64,000 bases of DNA from Bacillus taeanensis. Lineage in GTDB: Bacteria; Bacillota; Bacilli; Bacillales; UBA6769. A program made the position numbers and the translations under genes. Below, one piece after another: positions 28,058 through 37,384 of the stretch. Positions within the stretch are counted from its first letter, which is position 1. Each line of letters opens with the position of its first letter. The notes beneath the pieces were generated by a model. That model was not told the origin of the DNA. It worked only from the letters and a program-made list of their open reading frames with translations, and ran no database searches. The stretch is from the NCBI RefSeq assembly GCF_003318295.1, contig NZ_QOCW01000001.1, positions 372,001 to 436,000 on the forward strand, given 5' to 3'.

Positions 28058-29526
28058 AACAAGCTTCAGGTTTTGAAAAGATCGCAGCTCGCTGCTGGAA
28101 TATGTTAAATGAAGGAAAGCCCTTTACGCCGATTTTTATCGTTGGAACAATGCTTCTTTACCATATTTCTTCATGGGGAGATTTATTATTTTGGCAGAAT
28201 ATTTTGCTATCCTTTACCGTCATCTTACCGATGGTCGCGATGTATTATATATATGACTTTCCACTGCTGCTTCGAAATTACTTATGGCTGCCATTTGTCG
28301 CGTATTTAATGATTTTTAATACATTTCAGTTAAGCTTACTTTTATTTGCGTTAGGATTGTATTTCTTTTTTACAGTCTGGTTTTGGGGGACGTTTTATTA
28401 TCATCTTCGCATTGGAACGTCATGGTTAAATTTTACAAGGTTTTGGAAGCTCGTGTTAAAAAATAGTGATTCAACAAGTGGAAATGCGCAGGAGCAAATG
28501 CCAAAATTTTTATTACTGCTTTCCTTATGGCAGTTGTTTTACGAGCAGTTTGCAGTGCAATCGGCAGCAGCAATCAATTGGCAGTCTTATCTTTTATTTA
28601 TCGGAGGAGTCCTTCTTTACAGTGTCATTCTTCACCGTAATTTATTTGATTGGAAGCCGAAACAATATACAACCTTTACAAATAATATCCCAATGAACTC
28701 TAAAGCGATGAACAAACGCGTCATTACAATTGTGATTGACGGAATGCGTAAAGATCGTTTTCAAGCAGCCGATACACCGTTTTTAGATACTTTAAGAAAA
28801 AACGGCACAGAATATACACAAATGGAAACAGTCTATCCGGCAAGAACTGTCGTTTGTTTTACATCGATGATGACAGGCACGTATCCGTATGAACACGGGA
28901 TAAAATCAAATATGGTTTGGAAGCTTGGCACAAAAGTGGAGACTGTTTTTGATTCGTTAAGAAAAGTCGGAAAAAGCGGCCGTTTGTTAGGAATTGCTCA
29001 TTTAGTAGATTCGATGGGTGATGATGTTGACACAGTGACAGCTGTTATGAATAACGATGTCGCGGATTATAATATTATTGAACGAGCGAAAGTCATTATG
29101 AAAGAGAAAAATCCGGATTTCTTTAAAGTTCAGTTAATTGGAACTGACCAAACCGGTCACAGCCGCGGTGTATTGTATGATGAATATTTAGAAAAAATTG
29201 CTGAAGCTGACCGCTTAGTTGAGGATTTTGTAAAGTGGCTTGAGGAAAATGGCTATATGGAAAACACGACATTAATTATTTGTGCGGATCATGGACAAGC
29301 AGATGGAATTGGCGGGCATGGTCATTTAGATGAGGGAGAGCGATTTGTACCATTTTTTATGCACGGCCCAACCATTGAAAAAGGGAAAATCGTCGAAGAA
29401 AAGCATAGTCTCGTATCTCTTGCGCCAACGATTACTTATTTATTGGGGGCTCCATTTCCAAGTCACAGCCGCGGTCCGGTCTTAACAGAAGCGATTAAAA
29501 AGCAGGGAAAGGAAGAAGCTTCATGA
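28054..29526 (+). CDS. Membrane-anchored alkaline-phosphatase-superfamily phosphodiesterase
   Basis: A 490-residue protein. An N-terminal half with about five to six transmembrane segments is followed by a type I phosphodiesterase / nucleotide pyrophosphatase domain from about residue 215. Metal and nucleophile motifs are ITIVIDGMRKDRF, YPARTVVCFTSMMTGTYPYEHG (Thr nucleophile), GTDQTGHSRG, CADHGQADGIGGHGH and a final Ser-His region. It likely cleaves or transfers phosphodiester-linked groups of envelope lipids or polymers. ATG 28054 is chosen for AAGGAG 7 bases upstream and its ATGA overlap with the preceding gene; the ATG at 28027 has no site. Confidence 0.82.
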   Translation: MKQASGFEKIAARCWNMLNEGKPFTPIFIVGTMLLYHISSWGDLLFWQNILLSFTVILPMVAMYYIYDFPLLLRNYLWLPFVAYLMIFNTFQLSLLLFALGLYFFFTVWFWGTFYYHLRIGTSWLNFTRFWKLVLKNSDSTSGNAQEQMPKFLLLLSLWQLFYEQFAVQSAAAINWQSYLLFIGGVLLYSVILHRNLFDWKPKQYTTFTNNIPMNSKAMNKRVITIVIDGMRKDRFQAADTPFLDTLRKNGTEYTQMETVYPARTVVCFTSMMTGTYPYEHGIKSNMVWKLGTKVETVFDSLRKVGKSGRLLGIAHLVDSMGDDVDTVTAVMNNDVADYNIIERAKVIMKEKNPDFFKVQLIGTDQTGHSRGVLYDEYLEKIAEADRLVEDFVKWLEENGYMENTTLIICADHGQADGIGGHGHLDEGERFVPFFMHGPTIEKGKIVEEKHSLVSLAPTITYLLGAPFPSHSRGPVLTEAIKKQGKEEAS

Positions 29527-30287
29527 AAAGCCAGAAAGTAATTGTATTTTTGCCTGCTCATAATGAGGAAGAATCGATTGCTGAAGTGATAAAAAAAATA
29601 CCTCGAAAGATTCATCCTCTTGTCATTGTTGAAGTTCTTGTAATTGATGACGGTTCAACTGATGAGACTGTTATGGTCGCGAAAAAAGCAGGGGCAGATT
29701 ATGTAATTTCTTTACCAGAAAACCAAGGGCTTGGTGCAGCAGTGCGGGAAGGACTTCATCAATGCGATAAACTGGGTGCTGATATTGCCGTTATGATTGA
29801 TGCGGATAATGAGTACCCGGCATGGCAAATTCCTGATCTTCTTGCGCCGATTTTTAATGGTCAAGCTGATTATACAATGGGCTCTCGATTTTTAGGAACG
29901 ATCAAAGGAATGAAACTCCATCGCCGTTTAGGAAATTACTTTTTTACCTGTATCCAGTCTCTGCTTCTAAAAAAATGGATTTATGATGGACAATCAGGTA
30001 TGCGTGCTTTTTCAAAACAAGCAATGCAGCATGCTGACATTATTCATGATTATAACTATGCCCAAGTGCTCACATTAAATTTAGTTCGTAAAGGCTTTCG
30101 AGTAAAAGAAATTCCGATTGAATATCACGTTCGTACAAAAGGTCAATCGTTTATTAAATTTAAAGCATATTTAACATCAGTCTTTCCAGCTATTATGAGA
30201 GAAATGACACGCCGTATTGAGAAAGTGGAAATTGATCCAGCTGCTCATTTAGTAGAAAAAAGAAACGATGAACGAAAATCTTCTTAA
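29523..30287 (+). CDS. Family 2 glycosyltransferase, polyprenyl-phosphate-sugar synthase (DPM1-like)
   Basis: A 254-residue GT2 enzyme with the GT-A motifs FLPAHNEEESI, VIDDGSTDET, the DxD motif IDADNEYP and QSGMRAFSK. No transmembrane extension is present. The pattern is that of dolichol/undecaprenyl-phosphate mannose or glucose synthases, which charge polyprenyl phosphate with one sugar at the cytoplasmic face. The start overlaps the phosphodiesterase stop (ATGA). It is the last gene of the operon; a hairpin terminator follows. Confidence 0.85.
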   Translation: MKSQKVIVFLPAHNEEESIAEVIKKIPRKIHPLVIVEVLVIDDGSTDETVMVAKKAGADYVISLPENQGLGAAVREGLHQCDKLGADIAVMIDADNEYPAWQIPDLLAPIFNGQADYTMGSRFLGTIKGMKLHRRLGNYFFTCIQSLLLKKWIYDGQSGMRAFSKQAMQHADIIHDYNYAQVLTLNLVRKGFRVKEIPIEYHVRTKGQSFIKFKAYLTSVFPAIMREMTRRIEKVEIDPAAHLVEKRNDERKSS

Positions 30288-30304
30288 AAAATTATGACAA
30301 TTTG

Positions 30305-30338
30305 AGATGAACAGCAGATTAGTTGTTCATCTTTTATT
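30305..30338 (+). terminator. Terminator of the envelope-sugar operon
   Basis: Arms agatgaaca / tgttcatct followed by ttttatt. Confidence 0.65.
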
Positions 30339-30369
30339 GACAATCAATTTGATAATCATTATCATTATC
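30337..30369 (+). promoter_or_regulatory. SigA promoter overlapped by a Fur box (iron uptake unit 2)
   Basis: TTGACA (30337-30342), a 17-base spacer and TATCAT (30360-30365). The Fur box gataatcattatcattatc occupies 30351-30369 and covers the -10 element. It consists of three adjacent GATAAT-type hexamers, the classical Fur target. Confidence 0.88.
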
Positions 30370-30386
30370 AATAAGGAGGCAGGCAA

Positions 30387-31139
30387 ATGAGAAAGTTCAT
30401 CCTAGCTATTATTACACTAGTGATTAGTGTTACATGTTTACAAGAGCAAGTTTATGCTTACTCTTATGGAGATCCAAATGAAGAGGAAGCAGCTGAAGTT
30501 TACAAAGAAATGCTTATAAAATTAAATGAAACACCACCAAATTATAAAGATGCTGGAGCCATTTTTGATACGATTAAAGAAGAACTTGATATGCATATGG
30601 GTACAGAACCTGCCAAAGCGGTAATTACTCATTTAGAAAATGAAGATAAAGAAGCGGTTATTCGTGATATGGAAAAGATTTTAGTTCTGAACATTTCACG
30701 CCGTTTAGAAAACATTGATAAAAACTTTGAAGAATATGATACAAGTAAAAAACTTTTAGCAAAAGCCTTTGCTACATATAAAGCTTTATCCCCTGTTGTA
30801 GAAGAGAAAAGTTCAGATGCTAACCAAAAAATAAATGATGCCTTTGAAACAGCGCTTGAATCACTAGGGAATCCTGGATTGTTTGGTGTAGGAGAAAAAG
30901 AATCAAATTATAATGGTTTTATGGAAAACAAAGATCTTATATTAACAACATTAAAAGATCTCTTTAATATGAAAAGTGTAGAAGTTGGCCATTTTACAGA
31001 AGAGGATTTTGAAGCATCAGAAACCTATAAAAATGAAACATGGACCGATTTTTCTAACTTAAAAAATTGGATTCCGCTTGTCTTGCTGTTAGGGGCAATT
31101 GCAGCAGTTGTCATGTATGTAAAGCGGAAAAACAGATAG
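30387..31139 (+). CDS. Extracytoplasmic helical protein with C-terminal membrane anchor, partner of FTR1 permease
   Basis: A 250-residue protein with an N-terminal signal peptide (KFILAIITLVISVTC...AYA), a helical extracytoplasmic domain of about 190 residues and a C-terminal membrane anchor (WIPLVLLLGAIAAVVMYV) followed by KRKNR. The domain contains MEKILVLNISRRLENIDKNF and ESLGNPGLFGVGEKE, which I associate with extracytoplasmic domains accompanying bacterial FTR1 iron permeases. It lies 43 bases before the FTR1 gene and behind a Fur-box promoter, so it probably binds or delivers iron. Exact family name not established. Confidence 0.72.
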   Translation: MRKFILAIITLVISVTCLQEQVYAYSYGDPNEEEAAEVYKEMLIKLNETPPNYKDAGAIFDTIKEELDMHMGTEPAKAVITHLENEDKEAVIRDMEKILVLNISRRLENIDKNFEEYDTSKKLLAKAFATYKALSPVVEEKSSDANQKINDAFETALESLGNPGLFGVGEKESNYNGFMENKDLILTTLKDLFNMKSVEVGHFTEEDFEASETYKNETWTDFSNLKNWIPLVLLLGAIAAVVMYVKRKNR

Positions 31140-31182
31140 AAACATTTAAGTAAAAGGCCTTCGTTAAGAAAGGGGATTGAGG

Positions 31183-32118
31183 ATGGAAATACAAGCGTTG
31201 TTAATTACATTTCGTGAAGTATTAGAAGCATTGCTTATTGTAGGGATTATCACAACCTATTTAAAGCGAACAAAAAATTCTAAATATACAAAGTATGTAT
31301 GGTTAGGTGCAGGGCTTGCGGTTCTTGCGAGTGTTGGAGCAGCCATGCTCTTTCAAATTGTATTTACAGGTTTTGCGGCAATGGGAAGTGAAATCTATTT
31401 AAAAATAGGTATTATGCTTGTTTCATCTATCCTTTTAACCCAAATGGTATTTTGGATGGCCAAACATAGCAAAGATATGAAAGGTAATATGGAAGGAAAA
31501 ATGAATCAGTTTATTTCAACTGGTAATATTATTGGAATGGTGATTCATTCTTTTCTCGTCGTATTGCGTGAAGGGATTGAAACAGTCTTTTTCTTTGCCG
31601 CTATTACCGGAGGAGATATCGGGAAAGCCCTAGAAGGCTGGGGAGCGATTACAGGTGTCATTATTGCTTCTGCTGTCTCGTATTTCTTCTTTAAAGGAAC
31701 AATGCGCATTCCTTTAAAAACATTTTTCAAAGTGACGGGTGCTTTTATTGTACTTATTGCAGCAGGTCTTTTAGTTCAAGGGATTTCTGTTATGCAGGAT
31801 ATTAAACTAATCGGCAGTTTAGTTCCTCATCTTTACGACTTAACATGGTTTTTACCAGAACATCCAATTGACCATGCTCACTATTTACGTGATACTGGGG
31901 TTGCTCCTATTCTGTCAGGAGATGTTGGAATTTTCTTGAAGGCATTATTCGGTTATTCCTCTATGCCATCAATTGAGGAAGTTGTTGCTTATATTGGTTA
32001 TTTTGTTGGTATTTATTTATTAGTAAACATAAATGATAACTCTAAAAGTAAAGAAAAGCAGGAAGATGCTCAACAAACACAGGTAAATGTTTTAAAAAAT
32101 GTTAATGGAGCGAAATAA
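31183..32118 (+). CDS. efeU: FTR1/EfeU family iron permease
   Basis: A 311-residue polytopic protein with seven predicted transmembrane segments and both REXXE iron-transport motifs: REVLE at 11-15 and REGIE at 129-133. It is expected to move oxidised iron into the cytoplasm. ATG 31183 is chosen because AAAGGGGA precedes it at the normal distance; the TTG at 31177 is too close. It is in one Fur-controlled unit with the upstream anchored protein. No DyP-type peroxidase (EfeB) gene is adjacent. Confidence 0.88.
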   Translation: MEIQALLITFREVLEALLIVGIITTYLKRTKNSKYTKYVWLGAGLAVLASVGAAMLFQIVFTGFAAMGSEIYLKIGIMLVSSILLTQMVFWMAKHSKDMKGNMEGKMNQFISTGNIIGMVIHSFLVVLREGIETVFFFAAITGGDIGKALEGWGAITGVIIASAVSYFFFKGTMRIPLKTFFKVTGAFIVLIAAGLLVQGISVMQDIKLIGSLVPHLYDLTWFLPEHPIDHAHYLRDTGVAPILSGDVGIFLKALFGYSSMPSIEEVVAYIGYFVGIYLLVNINDNSKSKEKQEDAQQTQVNVLKNVNGAK

Positions 32119-32157
32119 AGTGGTGAAAGCGAATAACTTATAAAGAGTAAAATAGGC

Positions 32158-32197
32158 GGGCAAGACGTATACGGTTGTATTCGTCTTGTCTTTTTCT
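32158..32197 (+). terminator. Terminator after the FTR1 gene
   Basis: Arms caagacg / cgtcttg followed by tcttttt. Confidence 0.7.
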
Positions 32198-32254
32198 AAT
32201 ATGATTAAAACTTCTAGTTTGGCAGTCACCGCATTGTTATGAGGGGGAATTTAA

Positions 32255-33760
32255 GTGATAGAGAATGAGTTTTTAGCAACTAAAAAGGGAGGGATGTCTT
32301 TAAATAGAGTGGGAAGTGTGCTTTTACTTTTGGTAATAGCTGTCACAAGTTATTTTCGTTTTCAATATGGCAGTTCTTTTGCAAGGTCATGGGATCAAGT
32401 AGATTTTGCATTAGCTCTTCATCGATTTGACTTATTAGCCATGCAGCCCCATTTTCCTGGATACCCTTATTTCATATTAGGTGGGCTGTTTTTCCACCAA
32501 TGGGTGCCGGATGCCGCGCGAGCGCTTGCTGTTTTTAATACGTTCATGATGATGATTGCTTGTTTTCCGATTTATTTTTTGGCAAGGAGACAATTATCGC
32601 CTTTTTACAGTTTGCTTTCTTGTGCTGTCGTACAATCGCTTGCCTATTTTTGGATTATGGCAACAGAGTCAATGAGTGAAGTATCGGCAGTTAGTATGTT
32701 ATGGTGGTATTTATGGAGTTTACAGTTTGCTAAGGAAAAACAAACAGTAAGCAGTACTGTTTTAACGCTTTTTTTATTTAGTATTTTAATGGGAATTCGA
32801 TTATCTTATGTTATGTTTGGGATTGGTATCATTTTGCTTATTATTTATCAAAGAAAAACATCTCAAACAAAGTATGATTTATGGATATATACGGTAAAAT
32901 CATTTATCATTGCACTCTTGTTTCAGTTAATATGGGTAGGTGGTCTAGCGGCTTCTGAAGGGAGCATTACAAATTTCATTTCCCTTTCCATTCAATTTAT
33001 ATTTGGACACTTTAATGATTGGGGAGGCGCGGTAACAGCAGAATCAACATCCATTGTTGATCGCTTTTCAATGCTTGTATTTTATAACATATTGTGGATA
33101 GGAGTTTGTGGCGAATCTATTTATAGTGCTTTATTTTTAGGGGCAATTGGCCTTTTTTTTATTGTTCATCTGTTTAAAAAACGTTTTTCAATCACTTTTT
33201 TAAAAAATATGTATTTTATTATGACTGCCAGTTATTTTTTATGGGCCCTATTTGCCCAAAATATTGAAAAGCCGCGTCATGCGCTACCGTTAATTGCTTT
33301 AGTTACTTTCTTTATTGTAAACGATGTTTTAAAACAGCGTTCACAACGAAAAATAAAAACAATTCTTCTCATACTCTTTTTAATAACGCAATCAATAAAT
33401 GGCTATCAATTTGTAAAAGAAAAAGCTCAAGATGTGCCAGCAGCTTATCAATTAGCGGAATATTTAAGCCGCTATGAGGAGCCTTTTGTTGTATATACAT
33501 GGGAAGAAGCAAGAATAATGGATTATTTGAAAGCAGATTATCCATATACACGTCTTTTAACCTATGATTATTTTATGAGTGATAAAAGCCAGCGCGGCAA
33601 TAAAAAAATATTACTTACAAATCATGTGTTAGAAGGCTTTCATAGACAAGGTATGGATGTTTACAATAAAGTAAATGAAGTAAAAACCTTTGTTTCTAAC
33701 CCTCTGTTTGATCCAGTGTATCATCGGATTACCCTCTATGAGTGGAATGAGGAGAAGTAA
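32255..33760 (+). CDS. GT-C-like polytopic membrane protein (family 39-type glycosyltransferase candidate)
   Basis: A 501-residue membrane protein with ten or more hydrophobic segments and a small C-terminal soluble domain. After the first transmembrane segment it has SFARSWDQVDFALALHRFD and HFPGYPYFILGGLFF. This is the place where GT-C enzymes (ArnT, PMT) carry their catalytic acidic residues. Such enzymes transfer sugar from a polyprenyl-phosphate donor to an outer-face acceptor. GTG 32255 follows gaggggg. It sits after the FTR1 terminator but could use the donor made by the DPM1-like enzyme at 29523. Function inferred. Confidence 0.65.
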   Translation: MIENEFLATKKGGMSLNRVGSVLLLLVIAVTSYFRFQYGSSFARSWDQVDFALALHRFDLLAMQPHFPGYPYFILGGLFFHQWVPDAARALAVFNTFMMMIACFPIYFLARRQLSPFYSLLSCAVVQSLAYFWIMATESMSEVSAVSMLWWYLWSLQFAKEKQTVSSTVLTLFLFSILMGIRLSYVMFGIGIILLIIYQRKTSQTKYDLWIYTVKSFIIALLFQLIWVGGLAASEGSITNFISLSIQFIFGHFNDWGGAVTAESTSIVDRFSMLVFYNILWIGVCGESIYSALFLGAIGLFFIVHLFKKRFSITFLKNMYFIMTASYFLWALFAQNIEKPRHALPLIALVTFFIVNDVLKQRSQRKIKTILLILFLITQSINGYQFVKEKAQDVPAAYQLAEYLSRYEEPFVVYTWEEARIMDYLKADYPYTRLLTYDYFMSDKSQRGNKKILLTNHVLEGFHRQGMDVYNKVNEVKTFVSNPLFDPVYHRITLYEWNEEK

Positions 33761-33785
33761 GATGCTTAGTTGTTAGTGTGGTTTA

Positions 33786-33794
33786 TGCTATGAT
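33786..33794 (+). promoter_or_regulatory. Extended -10 promoter of uvrC
   Basis: TGcTATGAT (33786-33794) is an extended -10 element; a weak -35 TTAGTT lies 17 bases upstream of its hexamer. Confidence 0.45.
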
Positions 33795-33830
33795 TAAGGG
33801 TAAACATTTTTAAAAAAGGATGTATGCATC

Positions 33831-35615
33831 ATGGAGCACATTAAACATAAATTAGCCATTTTACCAGAGCAACCTGGTTGTTATTTAATGAAAGATCGAC
33901 AAGGCACTGTGATTTATGTAGGAAAAGCAAAAGTGTTAAAAAATCGTGTGCGATCTTATTTTGTAGGTTCCCATGATGGAAAAACACAGCGGCTTGTAAG
34001 TGAAATTGAAGATTTTGAATATATTGTAACTTCATCTAATTTAGAAGCATTAATTTTAGAGCTTAATCTCATAAAAAAATATGATCCAAAATATAATGTG
34101 GTGCTTAAAGATGATAAAACGTATCCCTATATTAAAATTACCGCTGAAGAGCATCCCCGCTTAGTAATTACAAGAAAAGTAAAAAAAGATAAGGGGAAAT
34201 ATTTTGGACCTTATCCGAACGCCCAAGCAGCAAATGAAACGAAAAAGCTGCTAGATCGTCTTTATCCGCTGAGAAAATGTCGTACAATGCCTGATCGTGT
34301 TTGTCTTTACTATCATATTGAGCAATGTTTAGGTCCTTGTGTTCATAATATAACAGAAGATCAAAACAAGGAAATGATCGATGGAATTGTGCGCTTTTTG
34401 AATGGCGGTCATCAACAAATAAAAAAAGAGCTTGAGCAAAAAATGCTCAAGGCATCAGAAGAGATGAATTATGAGCGTGCAAAAGAATATCGCGATCAAA
34501 TTCAGCATATTGAAGCGGTAATGGAAAAACAAAAAATGATGATGAGCGATTTAGTGGATCGTGATATTTTTGGATTTTCCTATGATAAAGGGTGGATGTG
34601 TGTCCAAGTCTTTTTTGTGCGGCAGGGAAAGTTAATAGAACGTGCAGTTTCTTTGTTTCCGTTCTTTAATAACCCGGAAGATGATTTTTTAACGTTTATT
34701 GGCCAATTTTATTTACAAAAAAATTATGTAAAGCCAAAAGAAATCTTTATTCCAAAGGAGATTAATAAAGAACTTGTAGAACAATTATTAGAGGTAGCTG
34801 TTTATCAGCCTCAAAAAGGACAGAAAAAAGAGCTTGTTGAACTTGCTGGGAAAAATGCAGAAATTGCTCTTAAAGAAAAATTTGCATTAATTGAGAGAGA
34901 TGAAATACGAACCATTCGAGCGGTTGAAAACTTAGGAGAGAAACTAGGAGTTTATACCCCTCATCGCATTGAAGCATTTGATAATTCAAATATTCAAGGA
35001 ACAAATCCAGTTTCAGCGATGGTTACGTTTATTGATGGAAAACCAAATAAGAATGAATACCGGAAATACAAAATAAGAAGTGTAGAAGGACCAGATGATT
35101 ACGCTTCTATGCGTGAAGTCGTAAGAAGGAGATATACAAGAGTATTAAAAGAAAATGCTCCTCTTCCTGATCTTATTTTAATTGATGGGGGGAAAGGTCA
35201 AATTTCAGCTGCATTAGATGTATTAGAAAATGAATTAAATTTAACTATTCCAGTATGTGGTCTTGCAAAAGATGAAAAACACCGAACCTCTCATCTTGTA
35301 ATGGGCAATCCGCCAGAGGAGATTTATTTAGAACGAAACAGCCAAGAGTTTTATTTAGTGCAGCGTATTCAAGATGAGGTTCACCGCTTTGCAATTACAT
35401 TTCACCGCGATACGAGAGGGAAAACAATGTTTAAATCAAGTCTTGATGACATTTCAGGCGTTGGAGAAAGACGAAAAAAAGCCTTGCTCAAACACTTTGG
35501 TTCCCTTAAAAAAATTAAGGAAGCAAGTGTGGAAGACATTCAAGCCCTTTCCATTCCAGAAAATGTGGCTAAAACAATTGTTGCCCATTTTCAACAGGAA
35601 AAATATTTTTTTTAG
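33831..35615 (+). CDS. uvrC: Excinuclease ABC subunit C
   Basis: A 594-residue full-length UvrC that makes both incisions in nucleotide-excision repair. The N-terminal GIY-YIG nuclease (about 13-95, [20 protein letters not shown]) makes the 3' cut. A UVR motif for UvrB binding lies at about 197-232. The RNase H-like nuclease ([32 protein letters not shown]) makes the 5' cut, and tandem helix-hairpin-helix motifs end the protein. In B. subtilis uvrC also lies between trxA and lysC. Confidence 0.97.
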   Translation: MEHIKHKLAILPEQPGCYLMKDRQGTVIYVGKAKVLKNRVRSYFVGSHDGKTQRLVSEIEDFEYIVTSSNLEALILELNLIKKYDPKYNVVLKDDKTYPYIKITAEEHPRLVITRKVKKDKGKYFGPYPNAQAANETKKLLDRLYPLRKCRTMPDRVCLYYHIEQCLGPCVHNITEDQNKEMIDGIVRFLNGGHQQIKKELEQKMLKASEEMNYERAKEYRDQIQHIEAVMEKQKMMMSDLVDRDIFGFSYDKGWMCVQVFFVRQGKLIERAVSLFPFFNNPEDDFLTFIGQFYLQKNYVKPKEIFIPKEINKELVEQLLEVAVYQPQKGQKKELVELAGKNAEIALKEKFALIERDEIRTIRAVENLGEKLGVYTPHRIEAFDNSNIQGTNPVSAMVTFIDGKPNKNEYRKYKIRSVEGPDDYASMREVVRRRYTRVLKENAPLPDLILIDGGKGQISAALDVLENELNLTIPVCGLAKDEKHRTSHLVMGNPPEEIYLERNSQEFYLVQRIQDEVHRFAITFHRDTRGKTMFKSSLDDISGVGERRKKALLKHFGSLKKIKEASVEDIQALSIPENVAKTIVAHFQQEKYFF

Positions 35616-35624
35616 TATAACAGG

Positions 35625-35653
35625 TTGCTATTTTAATAGAATTTAGTTATAAT
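35625..35653 (+). promoter_or_regulatory. SigA promoter of the lysine riboswitch-lysC unit
   Basis: TTGCTA (35625-35630), a 17-base spacer and TATAAT (35648-35653), just after uvrC. Confidence 0.78.
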
Positions 35654-35689
35654 GAAAAAAATTTTATATAACCATACTTCAATTTTATG

Positions 35690-35963
35690 ATGAAGTGATG
35701 GTAGAGGCGCGAAAACCATTAGTAAGCTTTTGAAGAGAATGAGCTCTAGTGAGAAAGACTGAAAGGGGAATTCGCCGAAGTGGAAAGAAGCTCATTATCT
35801 TGAAGCTGGACCTGTATTGAATAAGTGCAGGGCTGTCACACAATCTTCTCCCAAAGATTGTGTGGAGAACTATCTCACGACGGGGAAAGGAATTTTTTTC
35901 TTTTTTCTATTGGTATAAGCGATAACAGCAGTGAGGGTTCTTCCTTCCTGCTGTTTTTTTATT
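35690..35963 (+). promoter_or_regulatory. Lysine riboswitch (L box) with terminator
   Basis: The leader has the conserved L-box core: agaggcgcgaaaaccattag and taagc near 35703, the gaaaggggaattcgccgaag segment, and stem structures around gattgtgtgg. It ends with a terminator hairpin, aacagcag / ctgctgtt plus seven T (35924-35962). Lysine binding should promote termination ahead of lysC. The 414-base gap between uvrC and lysC is taken up by this element and its promoter. Confidence 0.93.
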
Positions 35964-36028
35964 GCCTCTCGTGAGACTTGGCTTTTAAAGTCAATAACAT
36001 AAGAAAGCGCAAAGAGAGGATGACGATT

Positions 36029-37258
36029 ATGGCATTAATTGTCCAAAAATATGGTGGAACATCAGTTGGAACAGTAGAAAGAATTAAAAATGCAGCAAAA
36101 CGAATTAGTGAAACTGTAAATGAAGGAAATCGAGTAGTAGTTGTTGTTTCAGCAATGGGAAAATCAACTGATCAGCTTGTAAACCTTGCAAATGAAATAA
36201 CAGAGCAGCCAAGTAAACGTGAGATGGATATGCTTTTAACGACTGGAGAACAAGTTTCTATTTCTCTTTTAACAATGGCTCTTCAGCAGTTAGGTTATGA
36301 GGCTGTTTCTTTAACAGGCTGGCAGGCGGGAATTCAAACAGAAGATTGCTTTGGGAATGCACGGATTACAGCCATTCACACAGAACGAATTCAAGAAGCA
36401 TTACGTTTAAATAAAATTGTTGTTGTTGCTGGATTTCAAGGAGTCACAGCTGGTGGGGAGATTGCCACACTAGGACGAGGCGGATCAGATACAACAGCCG
36501 TGGCTTTGGCGGCCGCATTGAAAGCTGAAAAATGTGAGATTTTTACAGATGTTAAAGGTGTATATACAACCGATCCGCGCGTTGTTTCACATGCTCGTAA
36601 ACTAGAGGCAATTTCTTATGATGAAATGCTTGAAATGGCTAACTTAGGTGCAGGTGTTTTACATCCAAGAGCGGTTGAATTTGCAAAAAATTATCATGTT
36701 ACGTTAGAAGTGCGTTCTAGTTTAGAAAAGGAAAGCGGAACAATTGTCGAGGAGGAACCAACTATGGAGCAAAATCTCATTGTGAAAGGTCTAGCCTTTA
36801 AAAGTAATATAACAAAAGTAACCGTTTCTGGCATGCCTAATCGCTTAACAACGTTAGCGGATGTATTTACATTACTCGCCTCAAATGGTATAAATGTTGA
36901 CATTATTATTCAAGAAGCAAACGGAGAGACAGTGAATATTTCTTTCTCTATTAGCAGCGATGTGTTAGACGATGCTTTACAAGTACTAGAAAGTAACCGC
37001 AGTCGTCTAGCCTTTGAAGCAATTTACCATCAACAAGAATTAGCTAAAGTTTCAATTGTTGGTTCGGGTATGATCTCAAATCCAGGCGTGGCTGCGCAAA
37101 TGTTTGATGTGCTTGCAAATAGTGGGGTAATGATCGAAATGGTAAGTACTTCTGAGATAAAAATATCAACAGTGGTAGCGCAAGATAAAATGACAACGGC
37201 AATTGAAGGACTTCACGAAGCGTTTAAGTTAGATTTAAGGGAGCCAATTGCCCAGTAA
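36029..37258 (+). CDS. lysC: Aspartokinase II, alpha subunit (lysine-sensitive)
   Basis: A 409-residue aspartate kinase, first enzyme of the lysine/DAP branch. The N-terminal kinase domain begins [14 protein letters not shown] and contains [27 protein letters not shown] and TTDPR. Two C-terminal ACT domains give feedback regulation. ATG 36029 is chosen for AGAGAGGA 8 bases upstream and an exact match to the start of B. subtilis LysC; earlier in-frame starts fall near the riboswitch terminator. It encodes a second product from an internal start (36764). Confidence 0.96.
   Translation: MALIVQKYGGTSVGTVERIKNAAKRISETVNEGNRVVVVVSAMGKSTDQLVNLANEITEQPSKREMDMLLTTGEQVSISLLTMALQQLGYEAVSLTGWQAGIQTEDCFGNARITAIHTERIQEALRLNKIVVVAGFQGVTAGGEIATLGRGGSDTTAVALAAALKAEKCEIFTDVKGVYTTDPRVVSHARKLEAISYDEMLEMANLGAGVLHPRAVEFAKNYHVTLEVRSSLEKESGTIVEEEPTMEQNLIVKGLAFKSNITKVTVSGMPNRLTTLADVFTLLASNGINVDIIIQEANGETVNISFSISSDVLDDALQVLESNRSRLAFEAIYHQQELAKVSIVGSGMISNPGVAAQMFDVLANSGVMIEMVSTSEIKISTVVAQDKMTTAIEGLHEAFKLDLREPIAQ
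36764..37258 (+). CDS. lysC: Aspartokinase II, beta subunit from an internal in-frame start
   Basis: Within lysC, GAGGAGGA (36749-36756) lies 7 bases before ATG 36764. In-frame translation from there gives a 164-residue product beginning [18 protein letters not shown] and containing only the two ACT regulatory domains. This matches the known B. subtilis aspartokinase II arrangement, in which alpha and beta subunits come from overlapping in-phase starts of one gene. Confidence 0.8.
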   Translation: MEQNLIVKGLAFKSNITKVTVSGMPNRLTTLADVFTLLASNGINVDIIIQEANGETVNISFSISSDVLDDALQVLESNRSRLAFEAIYHQQELAKVSIVGSGMISNPGVAAQMFDVLANSGVMIEMVSTSEIKISTVVAQDKMTTAIEGLHEAFKLDLREPIAQ

Positions 37259-37384
37259 TACTATAAAAATATAATGTGATAGCAAAAGAGGGAAAGGGTA
37301 ATAAGCAAAATATTGGCTTGTTTTCCTTTACGCTTCATGAGAAAATAATACGCTGTAATTAATAAATGAAGGAGCTGGAACACA

